The notes: generated by a model not told the origin, from the sequence alone. Shown: positions 16,670 through 25,396, numbered from the stretch's first letter. The stretch is 64,000 nt of DNA from Porphyromonadaceae bacterium FC4 (GCA_900120395.1 LT635553.1:1532254-1596253); one strand, 5' to 3'. Made by a program: numbers and translations.

Positions 16670-16934
16670 TGTTGTTGTACTCTATTGTTTTCTGTTGTTC
16701 TATTCGGTTGCCCTTACGTAGGGCGTTGTACCTTGCCCGCACCTTTGCCAGTGCGTTGTCCTCGGTGATCGGCTCTGCGCTGTCGCACACTTGGAGGATC
16801 GCTGTATGCAGGTCATCCTCTTGTGTGCGGGCGTTGACCACCACGTGCCTACCCGTCCCCGTTAGTATCGCACGGATCGTCGGGTAGCAGATCCCTATAA
16901 CATCCCAGTTGTTTTGCTCGCTCTCTGTACTCAT
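16638..16934 (-). CDS. Small phage regulator, homologous to the gene at 58081
   Basis: A protein of about 98 residues starting MSTESEQNNWDVIGICYP; the frame extends to 16949. The C-terminal half (QEDDLHTAILQVCD, then NALAKVRARYNALRKGNR) looks like a short DNA-binding helical domain, as in phage sigma-like late regulators. It overlaps the preceding RHH gene by 86 nt. The same gene pair, with the same kind of long overlap, occurs at 57942-58305. Common elements are IGxxYxxIR, RTxEDxLHxxxL and PxTEE. Its place just before HNH and terminase suits a late-gene activator, but this is inference. Confidence 0.6.
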   Translation of the reverse strand: MSTESEQNNWDVIGICYPTIRAILTGTGRHVVVNARTQEDDLHTAILQVCDSAEPITEDNALAKVRARYNALRKGNRIEQQKTIEYNNNGMDLQTEED

Positions 16935-17103
16935 ACCTGATCCGTCCATCGTTGTTGTATACCTCCGACATTAGTCGCTCTACTCCCATGCGCATTAGTG
17001 TAGACTGGTTCAGTCCCAACATATACGCTGCTTCTTTTACTCGGCGATAGGTGTACTCGCTGAGGCGTATCTTCACCACCTCTGTTTTGGCATCTTTCTT
17101 CAT
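16849..17103 (-). CDS. Ribbon-helix-helix-like small protein
   Basis: An 84-residue protein with a short beta strand followed by two helices (KTEVVKIRLSEYTYRRVKEA, then LNQSTLMRMGVERLMSE), typical of RHH DNA-binding proteins. It ends with VYNNDGRIRYEYRERAKQLG. The protein at 57942-58205 has the equivalent ending (LYDEEGYIKDEYIYRAEKL), so the two are homologues. It overlaps the SNF2 gene by 4 nt upstream and the next small gene by 86 nt downstream. Probable regulator. Confidence 0.75.
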   Translation of the reverse strand: MKKDAKTEVVKIRLSEYTYRRVKEAAYMLGLNQSTLMRMGVERLMSEVYNNDGRIRYEYRERAKQLGCYRDLLPDDPCDTNGDG

Positions 17104-18455
17104 AGGCTTAGCTCCTCCCTCACTGCTTCCAGTACTGCCGACTGTGTGCTCTCCTTACCGCCTAATACTTGCAGTATGCGCTCGTCTATGGTACCTTTGG
17201 CGATCAGGTGGTAGATCTGTACCTGCTCGGTCTGTCCCTGTCGGTGCAGTCGGGCATTGTACTGTTGGTAGAGCTCCAACGACCAAGTGAGGCTGTACCA
17301 GATGATGGTATGCCCGCCACTCTGCAGGTTGAGCCCATGCCCGATACTTGCCGGGTGACCTATGCCTACACGCAGGTTGCCCGCTGTCCACGCCCGCATA
17401 CTCTCCGCACTGTCCAGCACCGCCACACCCTTAGTACCTCGCAGGGCGGCGAGGATCCGATTCTTGTCGTGCTTGTACTCATACGCCACCAGCACCGGTC
17501 CGTCCGCAAACTCGACCAGCTCCAGCAGGGCATCAATCTTAGCAGTGTGTATCTCCCGGTAGTAGTCCCCGTCCACATACACTGCACCGTTGGCGTACTG
17601 CCGTAGCTTGTTGGCCAGCACCCCGGCACTGTCCGCCGTGAGCGTCCCCTCCGGTAGCTCTAAGATCATCTCTCGCTTGTACCGCTTGTAGTCCTCCATC
17701 ACACTGTCAGGTAGGGACACCGGCAGGTCTATGTAGTGCACCGGGGGTAGATCTTTGCTGTCGTCACGGGTCATGCTCATGGTGATGTCGCTGATAGCCT
17801 CTGTGATCTGCTCCAGTGCGTAGGGCAGTGCGATCCACTCATACACCACGTACCCTTTGCCCTTGCCGGGCCTAAACCACCTCATCCTGTAGCGGGTCAG
17901 GTTCTTGCCCAGTCGCTCGCCCTTGTCCAGTAGGTAGATCTGGCTCCATAGGTCCATCAGACTGTTGGGTGCCGGGGTACCCGTCAGTCCCACCACACGG
18001 GTAGAGGAGGGTAGTTTTCCACGTAGGGCTTTGAACCGCTTGGAGTCTGGCGACTTGAAGCTTGAGAGCTCATCAATCACGCACATATCGTAGGTCCACG
18101 GAAAATTGTTGCAGAGCCACGTCACATTGTCCCGGTTGATGGTGTAGATGTCCGCCTTAGCCTCTAGTGCTCTCTTACGCTCCACTGCCGTACCCACCGC
18201 CACGGACACGGTCAGTCCTCGCAGGTGTGCCCAACTCTCTACCTCGTTTGTCCATGTGTCCCGTGCCACACGTAGCGGAGCTATCACCAGCACCGACCGC
18301 AGCTCAAAGTCTTGGTACATCAGGTCCACAATGGCGGTCAGCGTGCTTGCCGTCTTACCTAGTCCCATACCTAAGAAAAGCCCGCACTGCCTGTGGTCCT
18401 TGATGTACTGCACTGCCCGCACTTGGTACGGGTGTAGATCGTCCCGTGTCAGCAT
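17100..18455 (-). CDS. SNF2-family DNA helicase
   Basis: A 451-residue superfamily 2 helicase/translocase. Motif Q/I is in LHPYQVRAVQYI and FLGMGLGKTAS, motif Ia in VLVIAPLRVARDTW, DEAH-like box as VIDELSSFK, motif III VVGLTGTPAPN, and motifs V/VI as HGLNLQSGGHTIIWY and QQYNARLHRQGQ. The ATG at 18455 overlaps the VRR_NUC stop as ATGCTGA and is the proper start. An in-frame extension to 18782 lies over the VRR_NUC gene and is low-complexity, so not real. It probably remodels DNA during replication or recombination, together with the VRR_NUC protein. Confidence 0.93.
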   Translation of the reverse strand: MLTRDDLHPYQVRAVQYIKDHRQCGLFLGMGLGKTASTLTAIVDLMYQDFELRSVLVIAPLRVARDTWTNEVESWAHLRGLTVSVAVGTAVERKRALEAKADIYTINRDNVTWLCNNFPWTYDMCVIDELSSFKSPDSKRFKALRGKLPSSTRVVGLTGTPAPNSLMDLWSQIYLLDKGERLGKNLTRYRMRWFRPGKGKGYVVYEWIALPYALEQITEAISDITMSMTRDDSKDLPPVHYIDLPVSLPDSVMEDYKRYKREMILELPEGTLTADSAGVLANKLRQYANGAVYVDGDYYREIHTAKIDALLELVEFADGPVLVAYEYKHDKNRILAALRGTKGVAVLDSAESMRAWTAGNLRVGIGHPASIGHGLNLQSGGHTIIWYSLTWSLELYQQYNARLHRQGQTEQVQIYHLIAKGTIDERILQVLGGKESTQSAVLEAVREELSL

Positions 18456-18769
18456 ACCATCTTTGTCTTGGCGTATCGGACCACCTCCTGCACCCCCTCG
18501 TAGCTGTCTACCACGAAGCAGACAAAGCCCAGCTCCCGCAGTTGCTCGTGTCTGTACTCCTGTATCAGTCTTGGCTTTTCTCCCGGTGCTTTGAGCTCCA
18601 CCCATACCACTGCTCCGCCGGGTATCAACACCAGCCTGTCGGGCATACCTACCGTATGTAGTGGTACGTACTTTAGGGCTTGGCACCCTATCTTCTTGAG
18701 CTCCGACACCAGTCGCTCCTCGATCTCCTTTTCTCGTCTCATCGTTTCGTCTGTTTTTCTGCTTTGCAT
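18449..18769 (-). CDS. VRR_NUC domain nuclease
   Basis: A 106-residue stand-alone VRR_NUC protein, a PD-(D/E)XK nuclease type common in phage replication cassettes. It has EKEIEERLVSELKKIG at the start, the first acidic residue in MPDRLVLIPGG, and the catalytic E-x-K in VWVELKAPGEKP, followed by QEYRHEQLRELGFVCFVVDS. It is probably a structure-specific nuclease for branched DNA. It sits between the VapE and SNF2 genes, as in phages of Firmicutes with the same cassette. Confidence 0.92.
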   Translation of the reverse strand: MQSRKTDETMRREKEIEERLVSELKKIGCQALKYVPLHTVGMPDRLVLIPGGAVVWVELKAPGEKPRLIQEYRHEQLRELGFVCFVVDSYEGVQEVVRYAKTKMVC

Positions 18770-19029
18770 CTTTTTGCCTCAAAAAAGTTGCAAGGATAAT
18801 CCTTTGTATATCTGTTAGTTATATCTCTGCTTGCAACTTTGCATCTTTTTTTGGCAAACTTCCTATACGCGTGTACATATTTACATATACTTATGTATAT
18901 CACTTTTATTCTTTTAATAGGAAAAAAAGATGCAAAGATGCAAGTACACAGTTAACACTCTGATTAGTAATTGATTGTCCTTGCATCTTTTCTAAAAATG
19001 CAAAAGTTGCAAAGTTGCAAAGTTGCAAG
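18764..19029. repeat. TTGCAA/ATGCAA repeat cluster, candidate replication origin
   Basis: A non-coding stretch between VRR_NUC and VapE genes is full of a short motif: three exact tandem AGTTGCAA copies (19005-19028), ATGCAAAGATGCAAG (18930-18944), and further copies in both orientations near 18765, 18788, 18831, 18981 and 18999. Between the two clusters lies an AT-rich section (18855-18925). Iterons flanking an AT-rich segment beside a primase/helicase gene suggest an origin or a regulatory region. Confidence 0.55.
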
Positions 19030-19053
19030 CAACACCCCACTTCTCTTCTTCTC

Positions 19054-21507
19054 TCAAAACGGTAATTCATCGTCCACGGTCAATCTGTTTTGTTCCACCT
19101 CCTCCACGTCTCCTACTCGCTCGAGTAGATTAACTTGCCCATACTCAGACACTGTACGCCTGCCTATCTTCTTCCAGCCGTCCAGCTTGCCCAGTGTCCG
19201 TGACGCTATATTGGTAGTGTACTTGTTGCCACCGTCCAGCTCGGACAGCCACTCGTTCCGAAACTCCTCACCGCAGACAAACCTCCGCAACTCCATACTA
19301 CAGTCGGCAAGTGACGGGTAGGCACCCCTGCCACTGCCCATCCGCTTGGTCTGGATGTAGTTCTTGCGCTCCTCCTTGGTCCAGCTGTCCCATGTAGACG
19401 GTATGCGTATGGATAGGTACCGCTCTGCCTCAGCCACCAGCGGATCCTCGTACTCGTATGCACCCTGTACCTGCTTCATTTCCGCCTTGAGCTCGGGGGT
19501 CAGCTCCGTACTCTCACCCTCCTTGTATCGATGGTATGCCTCTGCCCATATCTGCCGTATCAGGGTGCCGTCGTCATGGATGATCTCCAGCATGTCATCA
19601 CTCACGGTCTGCTCCTTTTGTCGGCAGGCGATGGTCCAAAATCGGCGGTTACCCGTCTGATCTCGCAGAAAGCTATCCTCGTTGGTAGTGCCAAAGAAGA
19701 CACACTGCCTCGGAAGCACACTCATGCGTCGGCGGTACGCACCACGATAGCGATCGTCCCGCTTGGAAAGAAATGCCTTGATCGTCGTAGTCTCCTGACG
19801 TGAGAAGCCTTTGAGCTCGGCACTCTCGATGATCCAGTTACCGTCCAGCTGCTCCATCAGCCCTTTGCCATCTTGGCGGAAATCAAAGCTGTCAGAAAAC
19901 CACTTCCCCCCCAGCTTAGCCAGCAGGGTGGACTTGCCTATACCCTCGTCACTGATTAGGATGGTCATGTAGTCGTACTTACACCCCGGCTCCATTACCC
20001 GCTTGACACACGCCACGAGACACTTGCGGGTGATCGCCCGCACCAGCTCCGTATCGTCCGCCAAGAGGCACCGGATAAATAGAGTGTCCAGACGCTCCAC
20101 GCCGTCCCACTCTGCCGACTGTATATACTCCCGCACCGCATGCACCTGTCTGTCGTCCTGCATAAGGACATAGTCCAGTGCGTCCTGTATCTTATCCTTG
20201 GTAGCGTCTATCTGGTACACCTTGGAGAGATACACCCGCAGGGCGGCATCGTCGCCGTCGCTCCAGATGTTGACCCGCTCGCTCCGCTCCCACGGCAGAC
20301 GGCCCGTGACCACGCACCGGTCGGTGAACTGGTCGTGCCTGATATGTTTGGAGAGCAGCGGGTCGTTTTCCAGCACCGTGACGCAGTTGGTCAGGCTCCC
20401 TATGGTGATCCCCTTGGCGTTGGTCTCCAGCAACTGAGCGATCACATGATCGTTGGTGGTGTCCACCACGTCAAACTGCGATAGGTCGGGGCGGTTCTCC
20501 TTGAGATACCTCGCCCCTGCCCGCTCGTCCTCCCGCACCGCCTTGCACATAGCCGTGTAGGAGGGCAGGCGGTCGTCACGGGTCCGAGGTGCTGCACCCT
20601 TATCCAGCGAACCAAACTGCAGTAGTCTGTAGAGATCAAAGGCATTAAGGCACTTTCCGTGGATTGGGTCGGTAGCATGGTTGGAGTAGCAAAAGAGCCC
20701 CCCGTCGTAGAGCACCACCCCGTTGCTACTCTCCCCCGGCTTGTAAGTGTACCTATTGTAGGTCGTTCCCCGCTCGTAGAGATCGGGAAACATCTCCAGC
20801 ACGTCCCGGCAGTCGTACTCCCGGCACCACGCACCCACCACACCCTGCTTGGTCTGTGGGTTAGCCAGCTTACCGCCGTAGTGGGCGTAGTCCTTGGCGG
20901 TCTCTGTCGCCGTGTACCGCCACTGCTTGGGGTCGTGGTAGTCCTCGTAGCTGTCGAGGATCAGATCAACATCCAGCACCTCACCCGCTCGCTCCTCGCA
21001 TAGGTACTCGCCGTCGATACTTGCCGATGGCCAGTACATCAGTCGCTCCGGCTCAAAGCTTGCCGGGTCTATCAGCGATAGTATCGGCTCCGCTACCCGC
21101 CGTGCAATAGCCTGATACTCGGTACGGTCCACCTCACGGGACAGCGGGATCAGGTACCGCCACCGCCTCGCCTCGGGTCTGCTGCTGTGTGTGGTGTGGC
21201 GCAGGTGCAGGCAGGTGGGGGCATAGTCGGTATTGGTGTCCACGTCCAGTGTTATCAGGGTACGCTTGTCGATGGACCCGCCACGTCGGCGCACCACACC
21301 GGGGCGGAAACGCCCGCCCACGAAGCCACCTACGTCCTTGATCTCGCCTTGCTCGTCTTTGCTGAGGCGGTGGTACTCTGCCACCGTCTCACTCGTGCGG
21401 TGCGGCTCACGGATAGCGTCCGCCAGCATTGCCCACGTAGGTAGTAGGGGCTTGTACGTCCCGGTGCGGCTCTCCGTTACCATGATCGGATAGGTCTTTT
21501 CACTCAT
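19054..21507 (-). CDS. VapE-family primase/helicase
   Basis: An 817-residue replication protein. The N-terminal third resembles an archaeo-eukaryotic primase (TLITLDVDTNTDY at about 85, then RWRYLIPLSREVDRTEYQAI). The C-terminal part is the VirE/VapE ATPase: ILISDEGIGKSTLLAKLGGK with Walker A DEGIGKST at about 520-527, then SAELKGFSR, LSKRDDRYRGAY and FFGTTNEDSFLRDQTGNRRF. The start ATG at 21507 overlaps the DUF3310 stop; the frame extends a few codons further. It would unwind DNA and prime phage replication with the PolA-type polymerase. Confidence 0.93.
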   Translation of the reverse strand: MSEKTYPIMVTESRTGTYKPLLPTWAMLADAIREPHRTSETVAEYHRLSKDEQGEIKDVGGFVGGRFRPGVVRRRGGSIDKRTLITLDVDTNTDYAPTCLHLRHTTHSSRPEARRWRYLIPLSREVDRTEYQAIARRVAEPILSLIDPASFEPERLMYWPSASIDGEYLCEERAGEVLDVDLILDSYEDYHDPKQWRYTATETAKDYAHYGGKLANPQTKQGVVGAWCREYDCRDVLEMFPDLYERGTTYNRYTYKPGESSNGVVLYDGGLFCYSNHATDPIHGKCLNAFDLYRLLQFGSLDKGAAPRTRDDRLPSYTAMCKAVREDERAGARYLKENRPDLSQFDVVDTTNDHVIAQLLETNAKGITIGSLTNCVTVLENDPLLSKHIRHDQFTDRCVVTGRLPWERSERVNIWSDGDDAALRVYLSKVYQIDATKDKIQDALDYVLMQDDRQVHAVREYIQSAEWDGVERLDTLFIRCLLADDTELVRAITRKCLVACVKRVMEPGCKYDYMTILISDEGIGKSTLLAKLGGKWFSDSFDFRQDGKGLMEQLDGNWIIESAELKGFSRQETTTIKAFLSKRDDRYRGAYRRRMSVLPRQCVFFGTTNEDSFLRDQTGNRRFWTIACRQKEQTVSDDMLEIIHDDGTLIRQIWAEAYHRYKEGESTELTPELKAEMKQVQGAYEYEDPLVAEAERYLSIRIPSTWDSWTKEERKNYIQTKRMGSGRGAYPSLADCSMELRRFVCGEEFRNEWLSELDGGNKYTTNIASRTLGKLDGWKKIGRRTVSEYGQVNLLERVGDVEEVEQNRLTVDDELPF

Positions 21508-21730
21508 GGTCTTTTTGCTCTTCGTTCTCTTCGTTCTCAATCAAAAAATCAATGTACTGCCTCGCTTTCTGCAGATCCTCCACCCCTCCCTTGGCTCGGT
21601 ACCGGCAGACATACTTAATGATGTTACCCTCGCAAAAGCCCAGCCCGTTGCCGAGGATGAAGTCTATCGGCTGTATCGGCAGTCTGCTGTAGTGGTCGCC
21701 CCCCACTTGGTCCCGTCTCTCTCTACTCAT
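21500..21730 (-). CDS. DUF3310 protein (phage nucleotide kinase-like annotation)
   Basis: A 76-residue protein with the complete DUF3310 signature: DQVGGDHYSRLPIQPIDFIL, then FCEGNIIKYVCRYRAKGGVE and DLQKARQYIDFLIE. The family is widespread in phages and often annotated as nucleotide kinase-like, although the biochemical role is unclear. It overlaps both the polymerase gene (8 nt) and VapE gene (8 nt). Confidence 0.92.
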   Translation of the reverse strand: MSRERRDQVGGDHYSRLPIQPIDFILGNGLGFCEGNIIKYVCRYRAKGGVEDLQKARQYIDFLIENEENEEQKDHE

Positions 21731-23147
21731 ACCGCATTACCTCTTTGGTCTTGATACTGAGAGCCAGCCCCTTAGCCCATTCCGGCGGTGTGGTCATGTA
21801 GTAGGTCAGCCACCGCTCCGCCCACTCTTTGGGCTTGCCTGTCAGTCCTAGATCTAGCACGATCTCATCGTACTGGTGCATCACCACGCACTGGAGAAAG
21901 GCGCACCGCCTCAGCGTGTGGTAGAGGATGTCGGCAGCAAAGGCGCAGACGATATTCTGGAGCAGTACCGCACCGGTCAGGCGGGTGCGCTTGGTCTCGT
22001 CGGGGCTGACGGCAGAGACAGAGCTGTACCTCCGACTAAAGTTGCTGTACCTCAGCACCCGTCGGCTTGGTAGCTCCACGATCAGCTCCTCACCTCGGTA
22101 GCCTACGGTGATGTTGCGTATCTGCACCGGGGCCGCATCGGGGTCACGCAGTAGCTTGGTCAGTCGCTTGGTCATCTCGTCCACCTCGGGGTGTATGGCG
22201 TGCCAGCGGTGGTGCAGGAAAGTGGCGTTCTTTGCGCCCTCTATCCGCTGCTTGTGATCCTCGTTCTTTGTTCCCAGCGACTTAGCTATGGCATCAGGTC
22301 CCGCTCCGTACCCGCAGGCTATGTCCAGTAATTTGGCACGCTTGCGTTGCTCCTCCGTCACGTATGCATTTGGGGTGCCCATGATCCGCCGATAGGTCTC
22401 GGTGTAGATGTCCAGCCCGCTTGCTGCAGCGTCGTTTTTCCACTCGATATCGAGCAGGTACGCCATCACCCTAGGCTCGAGACTGCTCCAGTCGGCACAG
22501 AGCAGGGGGTGCCCGTTGGTGCCGGTGATTGCCCGCCGCTCCAGCCCTCCACGTTTGAGCCCGTAGAGGGCAGATGATATAGTGCGTCCCGTCTTGCGGG
22601 CTGCGAGGATGGTATAGCCACCTCTCAGCCGTCCGTCATCGCAGACTTGACGGCTGAGGATAGACTGCTCGGGGGCTAGGTCGGTATCGATCCGCACCCC
22701 CCGTATATTGATCATCTCTGCCTCTCGGGCTACCATGTTCCAGCAGTAGAGGTCGTCACGGTAGCTGTCGGGCAGTGCCAGGTGTCGGCTTCGCAGATCC
22801 TCTACATCCGTAGGCTCATCCGCCACGTCAGATCCCAGCACCTTGTACAGTACGGATAGGTCTGTCAGTGTCAGCGGATGGATCAGGGCACCGGTAGCCC
22901 CGTAGATAAGTGCGGACACCTCGGTAGCATTCCAACAGTAGGCATAGATGTAGCCAAACTTTAGGAGGTCGTAAAAGTCCTCCAGAGCGTCTTTGTCTGC
23001 TCCGTCAACCTCGGTCACGGGGTCGTTGTCACCCTCCGCCCGCCAGCTCCACCGTACGGGATTGGGGACTGTCTGTGCGGCTCGGTAGTAGCCCAGCTGT
23101 CGTACCGCTTTGGCGTACTCGGGTGTGCGTGTATAGTGTATGTACAT
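21723..23147 (-). CDS. Family A DNA polymerase without exonuclease domain
   Basis: At 474 residues this is only the polymerase core. Motif A is LLCADWSSLEPRVMAYL, motif B RKRAKLLDIACGYGAGPDAI, motif C VVMHQYDEIVLD. There is no 5'-3' or intact 3'-5' exonuclease domain in front; the N-terminal 150 residues have no clear DxE motif. Motif C has HQYDE where most PolA proteins have VHDE, so a Tyr is inserted or the loop differs. It is the replicative polymerase of the cassette. Confidence 0.9.
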   Translation of the reverse strand: MYIHYTRTPEYAKAVRQLGYYRAAQTVPNPVRWSWRAEGDNDPVTEVDGADKDALEDFYDLLKFGYIYAYCWNATEVSALIYGATGALIHPLTLTDLSVLYKVLGSDVADEPTDVEDLRSRHLALPDSYRDDLYCWNMVAREAEMINIRGVRIDTDLAPEQSILSRQVCDDGRLRGGYTILAARKTGRTISSALYGLKRGGLERRAITGTNGHPLLCADWSSLEPRVMAYLLDIEWKNDAAASGLDIYTETYRRIMGTPNAYVTEEQRKRAKLLDIACGYGAGPDAIAKSLGTKNEDHKQRIEGAKNATFLHHRWHAIHPEVDEMTKRLTKLLRDPDAAPVQIRNITVGYRGEELIVELPSRRVLRYSNFSRRYSSVSAVSPDETKRTRLTGAVLLQNIVCAFAADILYHTLRRCAFLQCVVMHQYDEIVLDLGLTGKPKEWAERWLTYYMTTPPEWAKGLALSIKTKEVMRYE

Positions 23148-23248
23148 AGTTATATATTAGCGTTGCAACTTTCCAACTGTAGGAAAGACAAAGATTTCCA
23201 GTATCAAAGAGAAAGGTTTCTGGGACCAAACAAAACTGTTTCCGGTAG

Positions 23249-23291
23249 CAAAGAAAAGAGCGGGGCACCGGGAGCTCCGACACCCCGCTCT
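23249..23291 (-). terminator. Rho-independent terminator-like hairpin after DUF2815 gene
   Basis: AGAGCGGGG (23257-23265) pairs with CCCCGCTCT (23283-23291); on the minus strand the stem is followed by TTTCTT. It lies 19 nt after the DUF2815 stop and before the polymerase gene. The remaining gap to 23148 contains a TTGCAA motif and AT-rich sequence that could hold a promoter for the polymerase. Confidence 0.65.
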
Positions 23292-23309
23292 ACTGGTTGC
23301 TTAGTCGGG

Positions 23310-23912
23310 TCAGAACTGCAGGTCGCTGTAGTCGTCACCCTTGTGCTCTGCGGCTGGTCCGCCGTTGTTGTTGCCAAACGGGAGATTATCCTCCACATCG
23401 AAGAGGTCCAAGTCGGGTGCGCCCGATCCGTAATCCTCACCACCGCCTAGCAGCTGCACCGCCTGACACTGCAGCGAGACACCCATGCGCCCCGCCTGCG
23501 TCCAAGTGAACGCACGCAACATTAGCCGGGCATAGGCACCGCCGTAGATGAGGGAGTTGTCGGTGACCTTGTTTTTCATCGGATCAATGACGGTGATGGG
23601 CTGATTTCCACCGGAACAGCGCACGGAGTACTTATCCCCGCCGACTTGGTACTCGGCATCCAGCTCCTTGATACGCTCGCCGTCTACAATCCCCTTTTTG
23701 CCCTTCCACTCGCCCGCCTTGGCGGTCTTGATAGCGTCGTTGATAAGGGACCGCACCATCTCTAGGGTCTCGGTGTCCTTTTCGTCCAAAATAAAGGAGG
23801 TCATGTATTTGCCCTTGCTATAGGGAGACTCTGACGGGGTCAGCAGGTTGGGGTAAGAGAGGCGCACCATACCGGTGAGCATACGTGTTTCGTCTATTCT
23901 TTTTGGTTTCAT
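23310..23912 (-). CDS. DUF2815 single-stranded DNA-binding protein-like
   Basis: A 200-residue OB-fold-type protein of the DUF2815 family: ARLMLRAFTWTQAGRMGVSL is a family signature, preceded by VRLSYPNLLTP and KYMTSFILDEKD. The C-terminus is acidic and ends DDYSDLQF, similar to the acidic tips of SSB proteins. It likely coats single-stranded DNA during phage replication. It sits between the DUF2800 nuclease and the polymerase gene, the standard cassette order. Confidence 0.9.
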   Translation of the reverse strand: MKPKRIDETRMLTGMVRLSYPNLLTPSESPYSKGKYMTSFILDEKDTETLEMVRSLINDAIKTAKAGEWKGKKGIVDGERIKELDAEYQVGGDKYSVRCSGGNQPITVIDPMKNKVTDNSLIYGGAYARLMLRAFTWTQAGRMGVSLQCQAVQLLGGGEDYGSGAPDLDLFDVEDNLPFGNNNGGPAAEHKGDDYSDLQF

Positions 23913-23936
23913 GATTTTGTTGTTGTTTATTGATGA

Positions 23937-25034
23937 TTAAAAGTGTGATAACAGTTCTTCCTTTATCGCCAGAGGCTTCCTCGGGTCCTCTTCACGCACC
24001 AGTGTAGGTTTGCCCTCGGGCTTGATGATCAGCCCGTCCTCCTCCAGTGTGGTCATGAGCTTGGCACCAATGACTTTTTTAAGGTTAGTCAGTCCCAGTG
24101 GCTTACGCTCATACAGCGTCTCCTCGCTGATACCGGTACTTGCCACACGTGTTGCCAGTGCGGCGTAGTCAGGTATGGTGCGGACGCTGCGCCCCTCTAC
24201 CAGCTTCCATCCGCTCACGGGCTGACCGCCTAGTAGTTGATTAGTCGCCCACTGCTTTAGGTCGGTGAGGTAGGCGATCACCTCGTCGGCACGGTCCAGC
24301 ACCGACAGCTTCTCCGCCTCGGTCGCTTGCTCCGCCTGCATGGTCTCGTAGAGAGTCGGAAAGAGGTCTAGGTGCGCCCGGCAGTCCACACGGGCAGGGC
24401 ACCACCGGCAGTGGTCGCCGATATGCTGCTCGCCCTCGCCGTCGTAAGCCATCTTGCCGTAGGGGATGATGGTCTCCTCCACCCACCGCTGGAGCTCCAC
24501 AGCGTCCACCGTCCAAGTCTTGAGCTCATCTGTGCGGGGCTGAAAGATGGTCATCTGCACGTCGGCGATGGTGCTCAGCTTGGCAGACTTGAGCAGTCCG
24601 TAGGCGTAGAGGGCCATCTGCTTGTTGTGTTCCGCAGGTACGGCTACCCCTTGCCCGTATTTGTAGTCGATGACGTAGAGCGTCACCCCCTTGACCCCAT
24701 AGCAGTCCACGGTCCCGAAGCACTCGGGGATGCCCGGTATGTTGATCCTCTGCTCCACGTGGTAGGTGTCCAGCCCCAACTCTTGGGTGACGTAGTAGGC
24801 ATACGCCTCGGCGCACTCGATCATCTCCGGGGTGTAGTCCTTGCTATCGTAAGTCTCACGGCGGAGCAGGATCTCGCACAGCTCGTGTGCCTTGGTCCCA
24901 TCCTCTGCTGCGGGGCTGCTCTCGTTGGGGTACTGCTCGCTCAGTCGTGCGGATGGCGGGCACGCCACCCAGCGGTCCGCAGCGGATGGGGAGAGTAAGG
25001 CGTGCGCTCGGTCTTTGTGGTTAGGTTGGGTCAT
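23937..25034 (-). CDS. DUF2800 protein, PD-(D/E)XK nuclease
   Basis: A 365-residue protein matching DUF2800. It begins HALLSPSAADRWVACPPSAR, has an acidic residue in ECFGTVDCYG and the catalytic D-x-K in YVIDYKYGQGV, followed by NKQMALYAYGLL. Four Cys residues (HCRWCPARVDCRAH, with another upstream) may bind an iron-sulfur cluster or zinc, as in Cas4/AddB-type nucleases. It is presumably a recombination exonuclease that works with the DUF2815 protein. It overlaps the upstream gene by 4 nt. Confidence 0.9.
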   Translation of the reverse strand: MTQPNHKDRAHALLSPSAADRWVACPPSARLSEQYPNESSPAAEDGTKAHELCEILLRRETYDSKDYTPEMIECAEAYAYYVTQELGLDTYHVEQRINIPGIPECFGTVDCYGVKGVTLYVIDYKYGQGVAVPAEHNKQMALYAYGLLKSAKLSTIADVQMTIFQPRTDELKTWTVDAVELQRWVEETIIPYGKMAYDGEGEQHIGDHCRWCPARVDCRAHLDLFPTLYETMQAEQATEAEKLSVLDRADEVIAYLTDLKQWATNQLLGGQPVSGWKLVEGRSVRTIPDYAALATRVASTGISEETLYERKPLGLTNLKKVIGAKLMTTLEEDGLIIKPEGKPTLVREEDPRKPLAIKEELLSHF

Positions 25035-25396
25035 AGCTTGCTTAGGTCATTGATGAGTAGTTGTCGCTTCTCAGGCGGCACGTCGCTTGCCACGCCTGCA
25101 CCGGTGGGGGTGTACATGGCGATGAGCTCCTTTGTGCGCTGATAGATGGCTTTGTCGCCGTTGGCACGGCGCACAGCGTCCCGGCACGCCTCGAGTAGGT
25201 CATCCTGTGTGGGGTACGCCTTGGCGGAGCGGGTCATCATCTGCTGCAACCGCCTCGGCACCTCCGGTGTCTCCACCCGTGGTGACGGCTTCAGTACCGC
25301 CGCCTCGGGGGTACTTGTTTTGGTCTTTGGCTCCTCGTCCGACACCAGCCGATACGGCTTGCCGTCGATAAGCACAGTGATTCTGTTCGTTTCCAT
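25031..25396 (-). CDS. Hypothetical phage early protein
   Basis: A 121-residue protein of unknown family. It starts with a strand-forming segment (NRITVLIDGKPYRLVSDEE), followed by a Pro/Thr-rich linker (about 22-45) and a helical C-terminal part (YPTQDDLLEACRDAVRRANG, then KAIYQRTKELIAMY). It overlaps the DUF2800 gene by 4 nt, so it is co-expressed with the replication cassette. No catalytic motif is visible. The 146 nt before the next gene to the right hold nothing I can identify. Confidence 0.65.
   Translation of the reverse strand: METNRITVLIDGKPYRLVSDEEPKTKTSTPEAAVLKPSPRVETPEVPRRLQQMMTRSAKAYPTQDDLLEACRDAVRRANGDKAIYQRTKELIAMYTPTGAGVASDVPPEKRQLLINDLSKL

Noticed and set aside
18456-18782. 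N-terminal 109-codon extension of the SNF2 helicase frame
   Set aside because: It lies over the VRR_NUC gene in another frame, is low-complexity, and an ATG overlapping the VRR_NUC stop gives the standard helicase start.
23183-23260. Fourth copy of the host intergenic repeat inside the prophage
   Set aside because: Only short stretches resemble the unit (TTTCC..GTA..AAAG); the CTTCTATCCGTC half is absent, so it is not counted as a copy.
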